Below are positions 17,193-24,371 of a stretch of 36,692 nt of DNA, piece after piece. Both the position numbers and the translations under genes were made by a program. Under the pieces are notes generated by a model. The model did not search any database, was not told the DNA's origin, and saw only the letters and a list, made by a program, of their open reading frames with translations. Every line of letters starts with the position of its first letter. Position 1 is the stretch's first letter. This stretch comes from Candidatus Yanofskybacteria bacterium RIFCSPLOWO2_02_FULL_41_13 (GTDB lineage: Bacteria; Patescibacteriota; Minisyncoccia; 2-02-FULL-40-12; GWA2-44-9), in assembly GCA_001795735.1 (NCBI GenBank), contig MGKQ01000023.1, positions 1-36,692 of the forward strand, in the 5' to 3' direction.

Positions 17193-18347
17193 CTAACGCA
17201 GCTCTGCTCCGAATTGTTCTGAAGTTTGTTTGTAGATTTTATCCTGAATTGGGTCTATTTCTTCGGTGGTAAGAGTGCGCTCGTTGGAGCAGTAAATTAT
17301 CCGATAGGTATAGCTGACTTTATCTTTGCCAAATTTTTCGGAATTTTCATATTTATCAAGGAGCTGGACTTCCTCCACTAGATTTCCGCCAATATCCCTA
17401 ATCAAGTCAAAATAGTTATTAGGTATAAAAGATTTGTCAACGACAAACGAGATGTCCCTGGTAATAGGAGGGTACTTTGATACTTCTTTAAATTTATTTC
17501 CCAGCTTTAACTGTTTTTTAACTCTTGGATCATCAGACCACAGTAATCTAATATCCGGCAACCCCATACTGACCATTGCCCATCTCTCTAAACCCGGCCC
17601 GAATGCCCACCCATTGTAAACTGATGAATCAACGCCCAGTTTTTCCAGAACACTTCCCTTGACCACTCCACTGCCCAATATCTCCACCCGCTCTCCATCT
17701 TTTTCTATCTCAACCTCGGTGCTTGGATGCGTATAGGGAAAAGTGTCTTCATGAAAACGGTACTTAATATTATCGCCGAATACCGCCTTAACCATTTTTA
17801 CTTCAATATCCTGAAGGTCCTGAAGAGTGATTTCTTTATTTTTCTTTGGACACAAATAGAGACCGTCTATCTGATGAAATACGTTCATGTGAAATCTATC
17901 TATCTCATCTTTTCGGTAAACCTTTCCATAGCAAAAAACTCCTATATTCTCTCCCCGTCTCATCTTTTCTTTTACCTGCCCCGAGGTCAGATAGTAATAC
18001 CACATGACCGTGGTATGGGGCCGCAAAATATGGCTATTATCCAGAAAATAAGTATCTGACTTACTTCTTGCAGGATGGTTGGAGGCAAAATCAAAAAGAT
18101 CAAAAGCGATGCCCGTGGGCACTACTTCGGGTACTTTTACAATATCAAAGTCTTTAAAATCTGGAATACTTGTCATTCTTTCAACCACTTCTTTTATGGG
18201 GCTGGCTGGCGTTCGCGTTAAATCAGGCATTTCCAAATACCTCTTTATCCTCTTAGCCTCGAAGTCGGTTCTTCTCTCAATTAATCTGATTGACTGGCTC
18301 TCTTCTTCTGATTCTATATTTATAGTTTTATTACTCTGATAAGACAT
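17193..18347 (-). CDS. pheS: Single-chain phenylalanyl-tRNA synthetase (alpha catalytic core fused to FDX-ACB)
   Basis: The 384-residue protein charges tRNA-Phe. It has the class II PheRS alpha core: HPARSKSDTY near 91-100, motif 2 GKVYRKDEIDRFHMNVFHQ (141-159) and motif 3 GWAFGPGLERWAMVSMGLPD (246-265). Unlike the normal alpha subunit it continues into a ferredoxin-fold anticodon-binding domain at 288-384. This is recognisable from KYPPITRDISFVVD and the ending FGAELR, which are normally the C terminus of PheT. The long N-terminal coiled coil is short or missing. This layout matches the monomeric mitochondrial enzyme. No pheT is adjacent. The ATG at 18347 overlaps the upstream gene by 17 bp. 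Confidence 0.93.
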   Translation of the reverse strand: MSYQSNKTINIESEEESQSIRLIERRTDFEAKRIKRYLEMPDLTRTPASPIKEVVERMTSIPDFKDFDIVKVPEVVPTGIAFDLFDFASNHPARSKSDTYFLDNSHILRPHTTVMWYYYLTSGQVKEKMRRGENIGVFCYGKVYRKDEIDRFHMNVFHQIDGLYLCPKKNKEITLQDLQDIEVKMVKAVFGDNIKYRFHEDTFPYTHPSTEVEIEKDGERVEILGSGVVKGSVLEKLGVDSSVYNGWAFGPGLERWAMVSMGLPDIRLLWSDDPRVKKQLKLGNKFKEVSKYPPITRDISFVVDKSFIPNNYFDLIRDIGGNLVEEVQLLDKYENSEKFGKDKVSYTYRIIYCSNERTLTTEEIDPIQDKIYKQTSEQFGAELR

Positions 18348-18705
18348 TATTTCTTTTACTTATTCTCTTGTACATCCATATCTCAAAAACGGTAAAAAGT
18401 CCTCCAAATATTGAACCCAGATACCAACTGAGAACGTCGTGTCTTTTAAAAAAGATTAATATGACAAAAAGTACTGACAGTAACAATCCCCTCCTAAAAG
18501 AATCGTTCCATCTATCGCTATTTGCAATATTTAATATAAAAAATGCTATCGTACCGGCACCCCACATAAAAGCAAAGAGGGAAAGGAAGAAAAGCATCTT
18601 TATTCCATCCGTGGTTTTATATGGATCAAACGAAAATGATATCATGGCCATGCTCGTGCCGGCTAGAATAGTAATAAAAACTAAAAGAACCATTTGCCCA
18701 TTCAT
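18331..18705 (-). CDS. Small integral membrane protein, 124 aa
   Basis: Four hydrophobic segments, near 4-24, 36-60, 72-88 and 92-110, suggest a four-span membrane protein with a basic C-terminal tail. No family recognised. It overlaps the start of pheS by 17 bp, so the two are probably co-translated. ATG at 18705 is used; ATG at 18693 is possible. Confidence 0.65.
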   Translation of the reverse strand: MNGQMVLLVFITILAGTSMAMISFSFDPYKTTDGIKMLFFLSLFAFMWGAGTIAFFILNIANSDRWNDSFRRGLLLSVLFVILIFFKRHDVLSWYLGSIFGGLFTVFEIWMYKRISKRNNVLSE

Positions 18706-18718
18706 CCCGTTATAGACA

Positions 18719-18739
18719 GGTTGCGACCCAGTCGCAACC
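18719..18739. other. Perfect 9-bp hairpin upstream of the membrane gene
   Basis: GGTTGCGAC (18719-18727) pairs with GTCGCAACC (18731-18739) with a 3-nt loop. There is no T-run on either strand, so it is more likely a leader structure or protein site than a terminator. Confidence 0.6.
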
Positions 18740-18828
18740 GTGCCTAGCTAATTTATTAAATATTGACCTATTGTGCAGTTTAATCACCGTTTTTATTTAT
18801 TATACGATCACTGTATCTCTAGTGGGAC

Positions 18829-19356
18829 TCATTGATTTATACTTACGGGCTGAGCTATGCCGGCTTGTTTGTTATATAAATCGTATATTGTCATCTTAAC
18901 CTTATTCGGGTCGGGTATGTCTCGGATAATAAACTCGGGCGCCTCGCCGGCTGACTGTATTTTGAGAGTGCCAAAATTGAGAAAAGTCGCTAAAATACCG
19001 CTTACGTTGATAGATATGTCCTGAATCTTATCCAGTCTCAGCGTAGCCGCTTCACGGTTAAAAAAACCTTTCTGCTCAACATTAATAATCCTTTTTTCGG
19101 TAACTATTAAAACGTCAAGATAATAATTTGTCCAGATGATAAAGAAGATTATCCAGGCAATAAGCAAAATAGTTGAATATATCGCCGAGAATAAAGCAAA
19201 GTCATTCCCTTTAATAGCTGTCGTATTCTCGCTTACCCAGAATAAAAACGGAGGTAAAGCCACAAAAAAAACCAGGAAAAGAATTTCAAAAACAAAAGAC
19301 AGCTTATGCCTTCTTACTTTTAAAACTACTTTTTCGCCCGGGTCTAAATCAATCAT
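18829..19356 (-). CDS. Membrane protein with bacterial PH (bPH2) domain
   Basis: The 175-residue protein has two membrane spans near 20-42 and 55-77. A bacterial pleckstrin-homology domain follows (about 80-155: LIVTEKRIINVEQKGFF, then LRLDKIQDISINVSG). This architecture matches the YdbS/DUF304 group of membrane proteins of unknown role. Upstream on the same strand are a small membrane protein and tRNA-Asp. The ATG at 19356 has no ribosome site. Confidence 0.8.
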   Translation of the reverse strand: MIDLDPGEKVVLKVRRHKLSFVFEILFLVFFVALPPFLFWVSENTTAIKGNDFALFSAIYSTILLIAWIIFFIIWTNYYLDVLIVTEKRIINVEQKGFFNREAATLRLDKIQDISINVSGILATFLNFGTLKIQSAGEAPEFIIRDIPDPNKVKMTIYDLYNKQAGIAQPVSINQ

Positions 19357-19384
19357 AAGTTAATAAAAAAATTAAAAATAAAGG

Positions 19385-19443
19385 ATAATTAATTTTTTAA
19401 ATTTTAAACTGTAATTTTTCACTTTGATTTTTAAATTTTACAC
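19385..19443. repeat. Heptamer array between two membrane-protein genes
   Basis: On the minus strand units such as AGTGTAA, AATTTAA, AAATCAA, AGTGAAA, AATTACA and GTTTAAA follow each other at 7 bp. The array covers the gap and reaches the stop of the upstream gene. It shares AGTGTAA and AAATCAA units with 14290-14345. Confidence 0.65.
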
Positions 19444-19727
19444 TAAATCGACTCGAGATATACCGCTAATGAAATTACCAATGTTACCAGCAGTACTGAC
19501 GATACGGCAAAATATACAATTGCCGCCTGACCTATAACTAATTTGTCTATTTCAAACTTTCTCCAGTGATAAGACAGAATGAGGCTTATTACCAAGAGAA
19601 AGATGCCGATAATACCGACTATGCCCCAAGCAATAAGGGAGCTATACGCAAGTATCGAGCTTAAAAATTTCAATAAAGAAAACTGGCTTGAGTTAAGTTG
19701 TGGCTGAATTATAGGAAATTGTAACAT
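19443..19727 (-). CDS. Small membrane protein, 94 aa
   Basis: Two membrane spans are visible near 28-50 and 67-90, joined by a short charged loop (YHWRKFEIDK). Family unknown; the layout resembles small pilin- or holin-like membrane proteins in CPR genomes, but nothing specific supports either. The frame stays open upstream through the tRNA, but that part is antisense-like tRNA translation. The ATG at 19727, 5 nt after the tRNA-Asp 3' end, is therefore taken as the start. Confidence 0.6.
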   Translation of the reverse strand: MLQFPIIQPQLNSSQFSLLKFLSSILAYSSLIAWGIVGIIGIFLLVISLILSYHWRKFEIDKLVIGQAAIVYFAVSSVLLVTLVISLAVYLESI

Positions 19728-19731
19728 ATTG

Positions 19732-19805
19732 CGCGGGCGACGGGACTCGAACCCGCGACCTCTTCCGTGACAGGGAAGCGCTCTAACCAATTGAGCTACG
19801 CCCGC
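19732..19805 (-). tRNA. tRNA-Asp (anticodon GTC)
   Basis: The minus strand folds as a complete cloverleaf of 74 nt. The acceptor is GCGGGCG/CGCCCGC, the D arm GAGC/GCTC, and the anticodon stem CTTCC/GGAAG with loop CTGTCAC. The T arm is GCGGG-TTCGAGT-CCCGT. The discriminator base is G, as expected for tRNA-Asp. The CCA end is not encoded. Confidence 0.95.
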
Positions 19806-19910
19806 CTTCGATCGCTAAAGCGATTTTCGGCGAGACTAAGCCCGCCAAGATTGCGAAGGCGATATTTAACTTGCAATTTAAAAATTCTAGCACGTTTTTA
19901 AGTAAATAAA

Positions 19911-19945
19911 AAGCCCGGTAACGCATCCGATGGACGTTACCGGGC
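19911..19945 (-). terminator. Strong terminator after the 63-aa gene
   Basis: The 11-bp stem GCCCGGTAACG (19913-19923) pairs with CGTTACCGGGC (19935-19945). On the minus strand TTTTTATTTAC follows. It ends the guaB/63-aa unit before tRNA-Asp. Confidence 0.9.
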
Positions 19946-19960
19946 AGGCCTCGATAGATA

Positions 19961-20152
19961 TTATGGGGCTTGATAATCATATTCTTCGAGCCTTAACGGA
20001 CCACTTGTGACATACTGCTGTCCTATAAACTCAAGGGTTCTTTCAGCTCTTTCTTTCTCATCTATATCAAAGATCATTGGTTTTCCGCCATAAATCATCA
20101 ATCTGCCGTCGTAATTTACTATCCTTATCTTTTTAACAGTTTTGCCAGCCAT
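19961..20152 (-). CDS. Small hypothetical protein, 63 aa
   Basis: A short soluble protein with an N-terminal beta-strand-like pattern (KKIRIVNYDGRLMIYGGKPM) and an acidic helix. No family recognised. It lies 70 bp downstream of guaB on the same strand and ends just before a strong terminator, which supports a real second gene of that unit. The ATG at 20152 lacks a strong ribosome site. Confidence 0.6.
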   Translation of the reverse strand: MAGKTVKKIRIVNYDGRLMIYGGKPMIFDIDEKERAERTLEFIGQQYVTSGPLRLEEYDYQAP

Positions 20153-20222
20153 AATACCCTACCCTATAACAACTAATATGAAACTTCCGCTAAACTATCA
20201 AAACAATACAAAAATGCAAGAG

Positions 20223-21677
20223 TTATCTGTCAAACGACTCCTTTTTTGCGGCTTCCGTAAGAGGCCTTCTATTAACATAGAGCCAAGGAGTATCAACCAT
20301 TTTCTTCTGGGCATCAATCAGACTCTTTGTACCGGCATAACTTACGGCTGACTTTAAATGGCCGCGGATCCTTCTTATCACCTTGGCAACACCGCCCTCG
20401 ATATATTTTACTGGCCGAGGCTGACCTTCGGGAGCTTGGACATCATCCATTAACGCTTCCAGATTCTCATCGTCGTTGAACTCTTCGAGAGACGCCTCAA
20501 TGGATGTCTCCCCCTTGTACATTTTCACTCCATTTTCCACTAAGCCCGGGGCTTCGTCGGTACCGGCTAACATACTACCGAGCATAACCGTTGAAGCACC
20601 TCCGATAAGAAGAGCTGAAATAATATCACCGTCATCCTCAATCCCACCATCGGCAATGATCGGAACCTTACCCTCGGTGGCAAGGTACACTTCACGAACA
20701 GCTTGAAGCTGGGCAACGCCAAAACGAACATCAAGCCTAGTTCGGCATCCTTTACCGGGACCAACTCCTGCCTTTATTGCATCAACTCCCAGATCCATTA
20801 AGAACTTAGCTCCTTGGCCTGTGGCAATATTACCGGCAATAAGCTCTGCACCCGGGAACTTTGCTTTAAAATTATTAATTGCTAATTTTATGACCTCAGA
20901 ATGACCGTGAGCAATATCCATTAAAATCACATCTACTCCAGTATCTACTAAGAGCTCAGCCCTCTCCATATAATCTCCGGAGGCACCGATCGTTGCTCCG
21001 ACCAGAAGCCGGCCCTTACTATCCTTGGTTGTATATGGCTTTTGCTTAGCCATTTTTAAGTCCTTCATCGTTATCAGGCCAACAATATTTGCGTCGTCAT
21101 CAATAAGCGGCAGTTTTTCGACTCTACGACGGCTCATTCTTAATTCCGCTTCCTCCATAGATATGTTTTGGTATCCGCATATTAATTCGGTAAAGATTGA
21201 CATCCGATTTTTGACTAGCTCTGAATCTAGGCCGAAGATATCTCTGGTGGACAAGACTCCGACAAGCTTCATACTACCGGGAGATTCACACACAAGAAGT
21301 CCGCTTACTTTCTTTTTTCTGATTAACTCTCTGGCCTCGCCAATGATGGCTTCTTGATGTATAACAAGCGGATTCTCGATGATATATGACTGAGACCGCT
21401 TTACTTCTCTTACTTTTTCCGCCTGAACTTCCTTTGAATATCGGCGATGGATAAAACCGAAACAGCCCATCGAAGACATGGCTTTCATCATCCGGCCGCC
21501 GGTTACAGTTCTCATATTAGCCGAGACTATTGGAGCGCCGCGAAGAATAATATTTCTTGAAAGAGGCATAGATAAATCTATATTCTCTTTAGTTCTCGAC
21601 AAGACTTGCCCGTGCTGAGGACGAAGCAAAAAGTCCTTAAAGGTTGTTCCTATGAACATATCCTCGATGGATCGCAT
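20223..21677 (-). CDS. guaB: IMP dehydrogenase/GMP reductase family protein (GuaB-like) with CBS pair
   Basis: IMPDH oxidises IMP to XMP in GMP synthesis. The 484-residue TIM-barrel protein is interrupted by two CBS domains at about 100-215. Barrel motifs fit the family: ILMDIAHGHS, AGNIATG, the catalytic-Cys loop GVGPGKGCRTR, ADGGI and GSMLAGTDEAPG. The flap after YKGETS does not show the Arg-Tyr pair normally needed by IMPDH, and SANM near residue 53 resembles GMP reductase. A GuaB1-like GMP reductase with CBS domains, or a divergent IMPDH, is possible. A good ribosome site (AAGGGG) precedes ATG 21677. Confidence 0.85.
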   Translation of the reverse strand: MRSIEDMFIGTTFKDFLLRPQHGQVLSRTKENIDLSMPLSRNIILRGAPIVSANMRTVTGGRMMKAMSSMGCFGFIHRRYSKEVQAEKVREVKRSQSYIIENPLVIHQEAIIGEARELIRKKKVSGLLVCESPGSMKLVGVLSTRDIFGLDSELVKNRMSIFTELICGYQNISMEEAELRMSRRRVEKLPLIDDDANIVGLITMKDLKMAKQKPYTTKDSKGRLLVGATIGASGDYMERAELLVDTGVDVILMDIAHGHSEVIKLAINNFKAKFPGAELIAGNIATGQGAKFLMDLGVDAIKAGVGPGKGCRTRLDVRFGVAQLQAVREVYLATEGKVPIIADGGIEDDGDIISALLIGGASTVMLGSMLAGTDEAPGLVENGVKMYKGETSIEASLEEFNDDENLEALMDDVQAPEGQPRPVKYIEGGVAKVIRRIRGHLKSAVSYAGTKSLIDAQKKMVDTPWLYVNRRPLTEAAKKESFDR

Positions 21678-21720
21678 GTAATCTACCCCTTATTTTTAAT
21701 GTTCATGAGATACTAATAAC

Positions 21721-21764
21721 AAAAAATCCCACACATAACAAGCAATCTTGTTATGTGTGGGATT
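21721..21764 (-). terminator. Strong terminator after the NlpC/P60-like gene
   Basis: The perfect 18-bp stem (21725-21742 with 21747-21764, beginning AATCCCACACATAACAAG) has a 4-nt loop. Six T follow on the minus strand. Confidence 0.95.
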
Positions 21765-21778
21765 GATCTATAACTCTG

Positions 21779-22246
21779 TTATTCCTCGTCTAAGACCGGA
21801 TGCCAATATATTTTTTCTATTTTACGGGTATTGTTGTACGTATAGTGGTGCTTCCACGGAAAGCCGGTATCTTTTGAGTTATTGCTTATCGCCATATTGC
21901 TACCGATATAAAACCCATTGTGGTAGTGAGGTAATCCGTCTTTGTCTCCTAGTTTCTGCTCCCAAATTATAACCGCTCCCGGTTCTAAATCTTTAATTTC
22001 GAACCAGCCACTTTCAAGCATATCTTTTTCAGTTCCTACCACGGTCGTATGAATATCGCCTATTAATTTATTTAAATAGAGAACGGAGGATAGAAACATA
22101 GCACAGCTCAACCCGCCATTTTCTAAAACATCAGTTTCTTTTCCGTCAACTTCAAAATATTGGTTCCTGAACATCCAATTCTCGCCCTTAGCGGCATTTT
22201 CTATCATCGTTAAATAATTTTTCTTTTTAAGTAATTTTAAACTCAT
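21779..22246 (-). CDS. NlpC/P60- or CHAP-like cysteine hydrolase, 155 aa
   Basis: Cys48 begins a helix (LSCAMFLSSVLY), and H107/H109 precede a strand GFYIG followed by an Asn-rich turn (AISNNS). This Cys-His-polar order is that of papain-like NlpC/P60 and CHAP amidases, which cleave peptidoglycan peptides or related amide bonds. Similarity beyond the motif is weak and there is no signal peptide, so a cytoplasmic role is likely. An AAAGGAC ribosome site precedes ATG 22246. It has its own promoter and a strong terminator. Confidence 0.6.
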   Translation of the reverse strand: MSLKLLKKKNYLTMIENAAKGENWMFRNQYFEVDGKETDVLENGGLSCAMFLSSVLYLNKLIGDIHTTVVGTEKDMLESGWFEIKDLEPGAVIIWEQKLGDKDGLPHYHNGFYIGSNMAISNNSKDTGFPWKHHYTYNNTRKIEKIYWHPVLDEE

Positions 22247-22279
22247 TTTGTCCTTTGTTAAAAATCTTTCGTTAAAGAC

Positions 22280-22307
22280 ACTATATCATAAGGGGCATCT
22301 TTGCAAA
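22280..22307 (-). promoter_or_regulatory. Promoter of the NlpC/P60-like gene
   Basis: On the minus strand TTTGCA (22302-22307), 16 nt, and TATAGT (22280-22285) preceded by TGA. The -35 lies in the loop of the hairpin at 22290-22317. Confidence 0.5.
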
Positions 22308-22317
22308 GATGCCCCTT
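22290..22317. terminator. Perfect palindromic hairpin after the surface operon
   Basis: AAGGGGCATCTT (22290-22301) pairs with AAGATGCCCCTT (22306-22317). The T-run is weak, but its place after the fascin-like gene fits a terminator. It overlaps the next gene's promoter. Confidence 0.6.
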
Positions 22318-22344
22318 ATTAATACGTAATCCGTAATTCGTAAT
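22317..22344. repeat. Heptamer array (four NNNTAAT units)
   Basis: TATTAAT, ACGTAAT, CCGTAAT and TCGTAAT are contiguous. The consensus is the same as at 4591-4618 upstream of thrS. Confidence 0.75.
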
Positions 22345-22356
22345 AATTTAATAGTT

Positions 22357-24363
22357 TCAACGGGGTATTATCTCCCTCCACGTCGGTATCGCCCCCTGAA
22401 TATTGATCTGGGTAGTATTATTAGTACAGCTTCCCACATCATCACCTGAAGTTATAGCAACATTGTATAATCCCGTCGTAGCATAAGTAACAGTTGGCGG
22501 AACCTGGCCGGTAGCACTTGCTGGGTTGCCTCCGGTAAAAATCCAACTCCAGTTTTGCCCCGATGAACCGACGGCAAAATTAGTTCTGTCAGAAAATTGG
22601 ACCGGAGTTCCCGCTCCCGGATTTAAAGGCGCCCAGATGGGACCATAATTTAGAGCTGAGCGATTATCCGGCCAGGCGTGAACCGGTGTTCTCCATCTTG
22701 TATTTCCTGGTTGGCATCCACCGGGACTGGAAGGATATCCGTTACAAGCACTCATGTTAGTCCAACCAGACGCCGCGCCCGTACTATTCCAAACCATGAC
22801 TCTGGCATAGTAAACAGTGTTAAACGCGAGTTTACCGGTTGGTATTGCGTATTCGGTAAAAGTACCTCCCCCGCATCCTAACCCAGAAGGACATGAATCA
22901 TCTTCCGGACTGCCGAATGCCGGATCATTGTCAACTTGAACACGGTAACCATCTTGCGGGTTTGGGTTAGAAATCGAGTAATCCCAATCAACAGTCCCCA
23001 CTGGCCCCGAGGTGCAGTAATTGGGTTCAGTTAGTCTTACATCTGAAACAGTTGTCTGTACTCTATACAAACCGAAATTATGAACTATCGGCACGGTTAT
23101 ATTCTTCTCACAAACCTCGCCAAACCACTCCACGCGCTGTTGAATCATCTGAAAACGGATTGGATAAGTTCCCGGCGTTGTCGGAGTGATGAGATTATTA
23201 TAATTAAAGGTAACTTGCTCACCAGTATTAACGGGGGAGATGGGCAAAATAGGATCCCGGCCCGGACCATCAAAATGAATTAATGGTTCAACCGGATCAT
23301 CAAAATCCGGATTAGCATATGTCGGCCCAGGAGGAGTAGTCATACTGTGATATTCTAAGGGATCCTGAGCATCATTTTTCCAAGTCCTAGTGCCAGTATT
23401 TTGAATAGTAACCTGGGCACTGAAGGTTTGATACGGCGGTGGAAGTACGATATTTGGAGCAACAACACTAATGCATCGGGAATCATTTGGCGGGTCAACA
23501 GTAACTGAATCTTGGGTACTCACGCCAACACTGTTAGTACAAGTTAGAGTGTATGTTGTCCTACTTGTAAGCTTTCCTGTCGGTACGTTACCCGATGTTC
23601 CGAACCAACCACCCGGAACGACAGAGCACAAAGCCGCATTAGCGCAAACTGATCCGCTTGTCCCGCACCATTCTAAAGTAGCTGAGGTATTGTAGAAAAT
23701 AGTACAGTCACCAGGGTTGTTGTTACAGGTTATATTAGCCGTAGGAGGAGGCGGCGGAACACATCCCGATTGTGGTATCAGCGTGAATGTCTCCCAGCCA
23801 CCTGCAGAATTCCTGTCAGCATTAACGCCTTGGCCAGATACGTAAGTCGTGTCTGGAGTAGCTTGTCCTCCGCCACCTTCAGCAACCACATAATAATTAT
23901 CAGTTGTTCTAATGGCAACCAGATTCGGCTCTCCTTTGGTCTCTAGTACAAATTCTTCCCAAGATCCCAGAGGAGGAGGAGGGAAGGTTCTTGCATTAAA
24001 GGCAGGGAATTCAGAAGGAGGACCTCCACCGCTTTCGGCAACAGCATAATAGCCGCCACTAGTTCTTATGTAAATCTTACCTCCTCCAGCATCTTCTAAC
24101 GTAAAAATTTCATCTGGGCCGATAGCGTCTTTATCGGCATTTATCGTCTTGTTCGGGCCACCTCCGTCTTGAGCAGTCAGATAACGTGTCCCGTTATCAG
24201 TCCTAAAAGCGGCCGTACAGGGAAACGATATCGGGAGGTGCGAGGCATAGGCCTCTCTGGGTATGTCGTTCTTAAAAATAAACGAGATAAAAGATAAAAT
24301 TAAAAATAAGGCCGTAACAGCAATAAAAAACTTTCTCTTTATTTGTCTTTTTCTTATGACCAT
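22357..24363 (-). CDS. Large surface protein with fascin-like beta-trefoil, NBR1-type Ig and PKD domains
   Basis: The 668-residue protein has a basic N terminus and one hydrophobic anchor near 13-31. Residues of about 45-205 repeat beta-trefoil blades of fascin-like type (IRTTDNYYVVAEGGGG; NADRNSAGGWETFTLI), typical of carbohydrate or actin-binding folds. A Cys-rich Ig-like domain follows, then an NBR1-type Ig domain (VTIQNTGTRTWKND...). After it come a fibronectin-like segment and a PKD domain (NWSWIFTGGNPASATG) at the C terminus. It is last of three genes for surface proteins. ATG at 24363 lies 8 nt after the preceding stop; an in-frame TTG is 6 nt upstream of it. It stops with TGA. Confidence 0.8.
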   Translation of the reverse strand: MVIRKRQIKRKFFIAVTALFLILSFISFIFKNDIPREAYASHLPISFPCTAAFRTDNGTRYLTAQDGGGPNKTINADKDAIGPDEIFTLEDAGGGKIYIRTSGGYYAVAESGGGPPSEFPAFNARTFPPPPLGSWEEFVLETKGEPNLVAIRTTDNYYVVAEGGGGQATPDTTYVSGQGVNADRNSAGGWETFTLIPQSGCVPPPPPTANITCNNNPGDCTIFYNTSATLEWCGTSGSVCANAALCSVVPGGWFGTSGNVPTGKLTSRTTYTLTCTNSVGVSTQDSVTVDPPNDSRCISVVAPNIVLPPPYQTFSAQVTIQNTGTRTWKNDAQDPLEYHSMTTPPGPTYANPDFDDPVEPLIHFDGPGRDPILPISPVNTGEQVTFNYNNLITPTTPGTYPIRFQMIQQRVEWFGEVCEKNITVPIVHNFGLYRVQTTVSDVRLTEPNYCTSGPVGTVDWDYSISNPNPQDGYRVQVDNDPAFGSPEDDSCPSGLGCGGGTFTEYAIPTGKLAFNTVYYARVMVWNSTGAASGWTNMSACNGYPSSPGGCQPGNTRWRTPVHAWPDNRSALNYGPIWAPLNPGAGTPVQFSDRTNFAVGSSGQNWSWIFTGGNPASATGQVPPTVTYATTGLYNVAITSGDDVGSCTNNTTQINIQGAIPTWREIIPR

Positions 24364-24371
24364 GAACAATC

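Noticed and set aside
17727-18059. 110-aa plus-strand frame opposite pheS
   Set aside because: It is antisense to conserved catalytic motifs of pheS and has no expression signal or domain.
19728-19790. N-terminal extension of the 94-aa membrane protein through the tRNA gene
   Set aside because: The 21 extra residues come from translating the tRNA-Asp sequence; the ATG after the tRNA is the sensible start.
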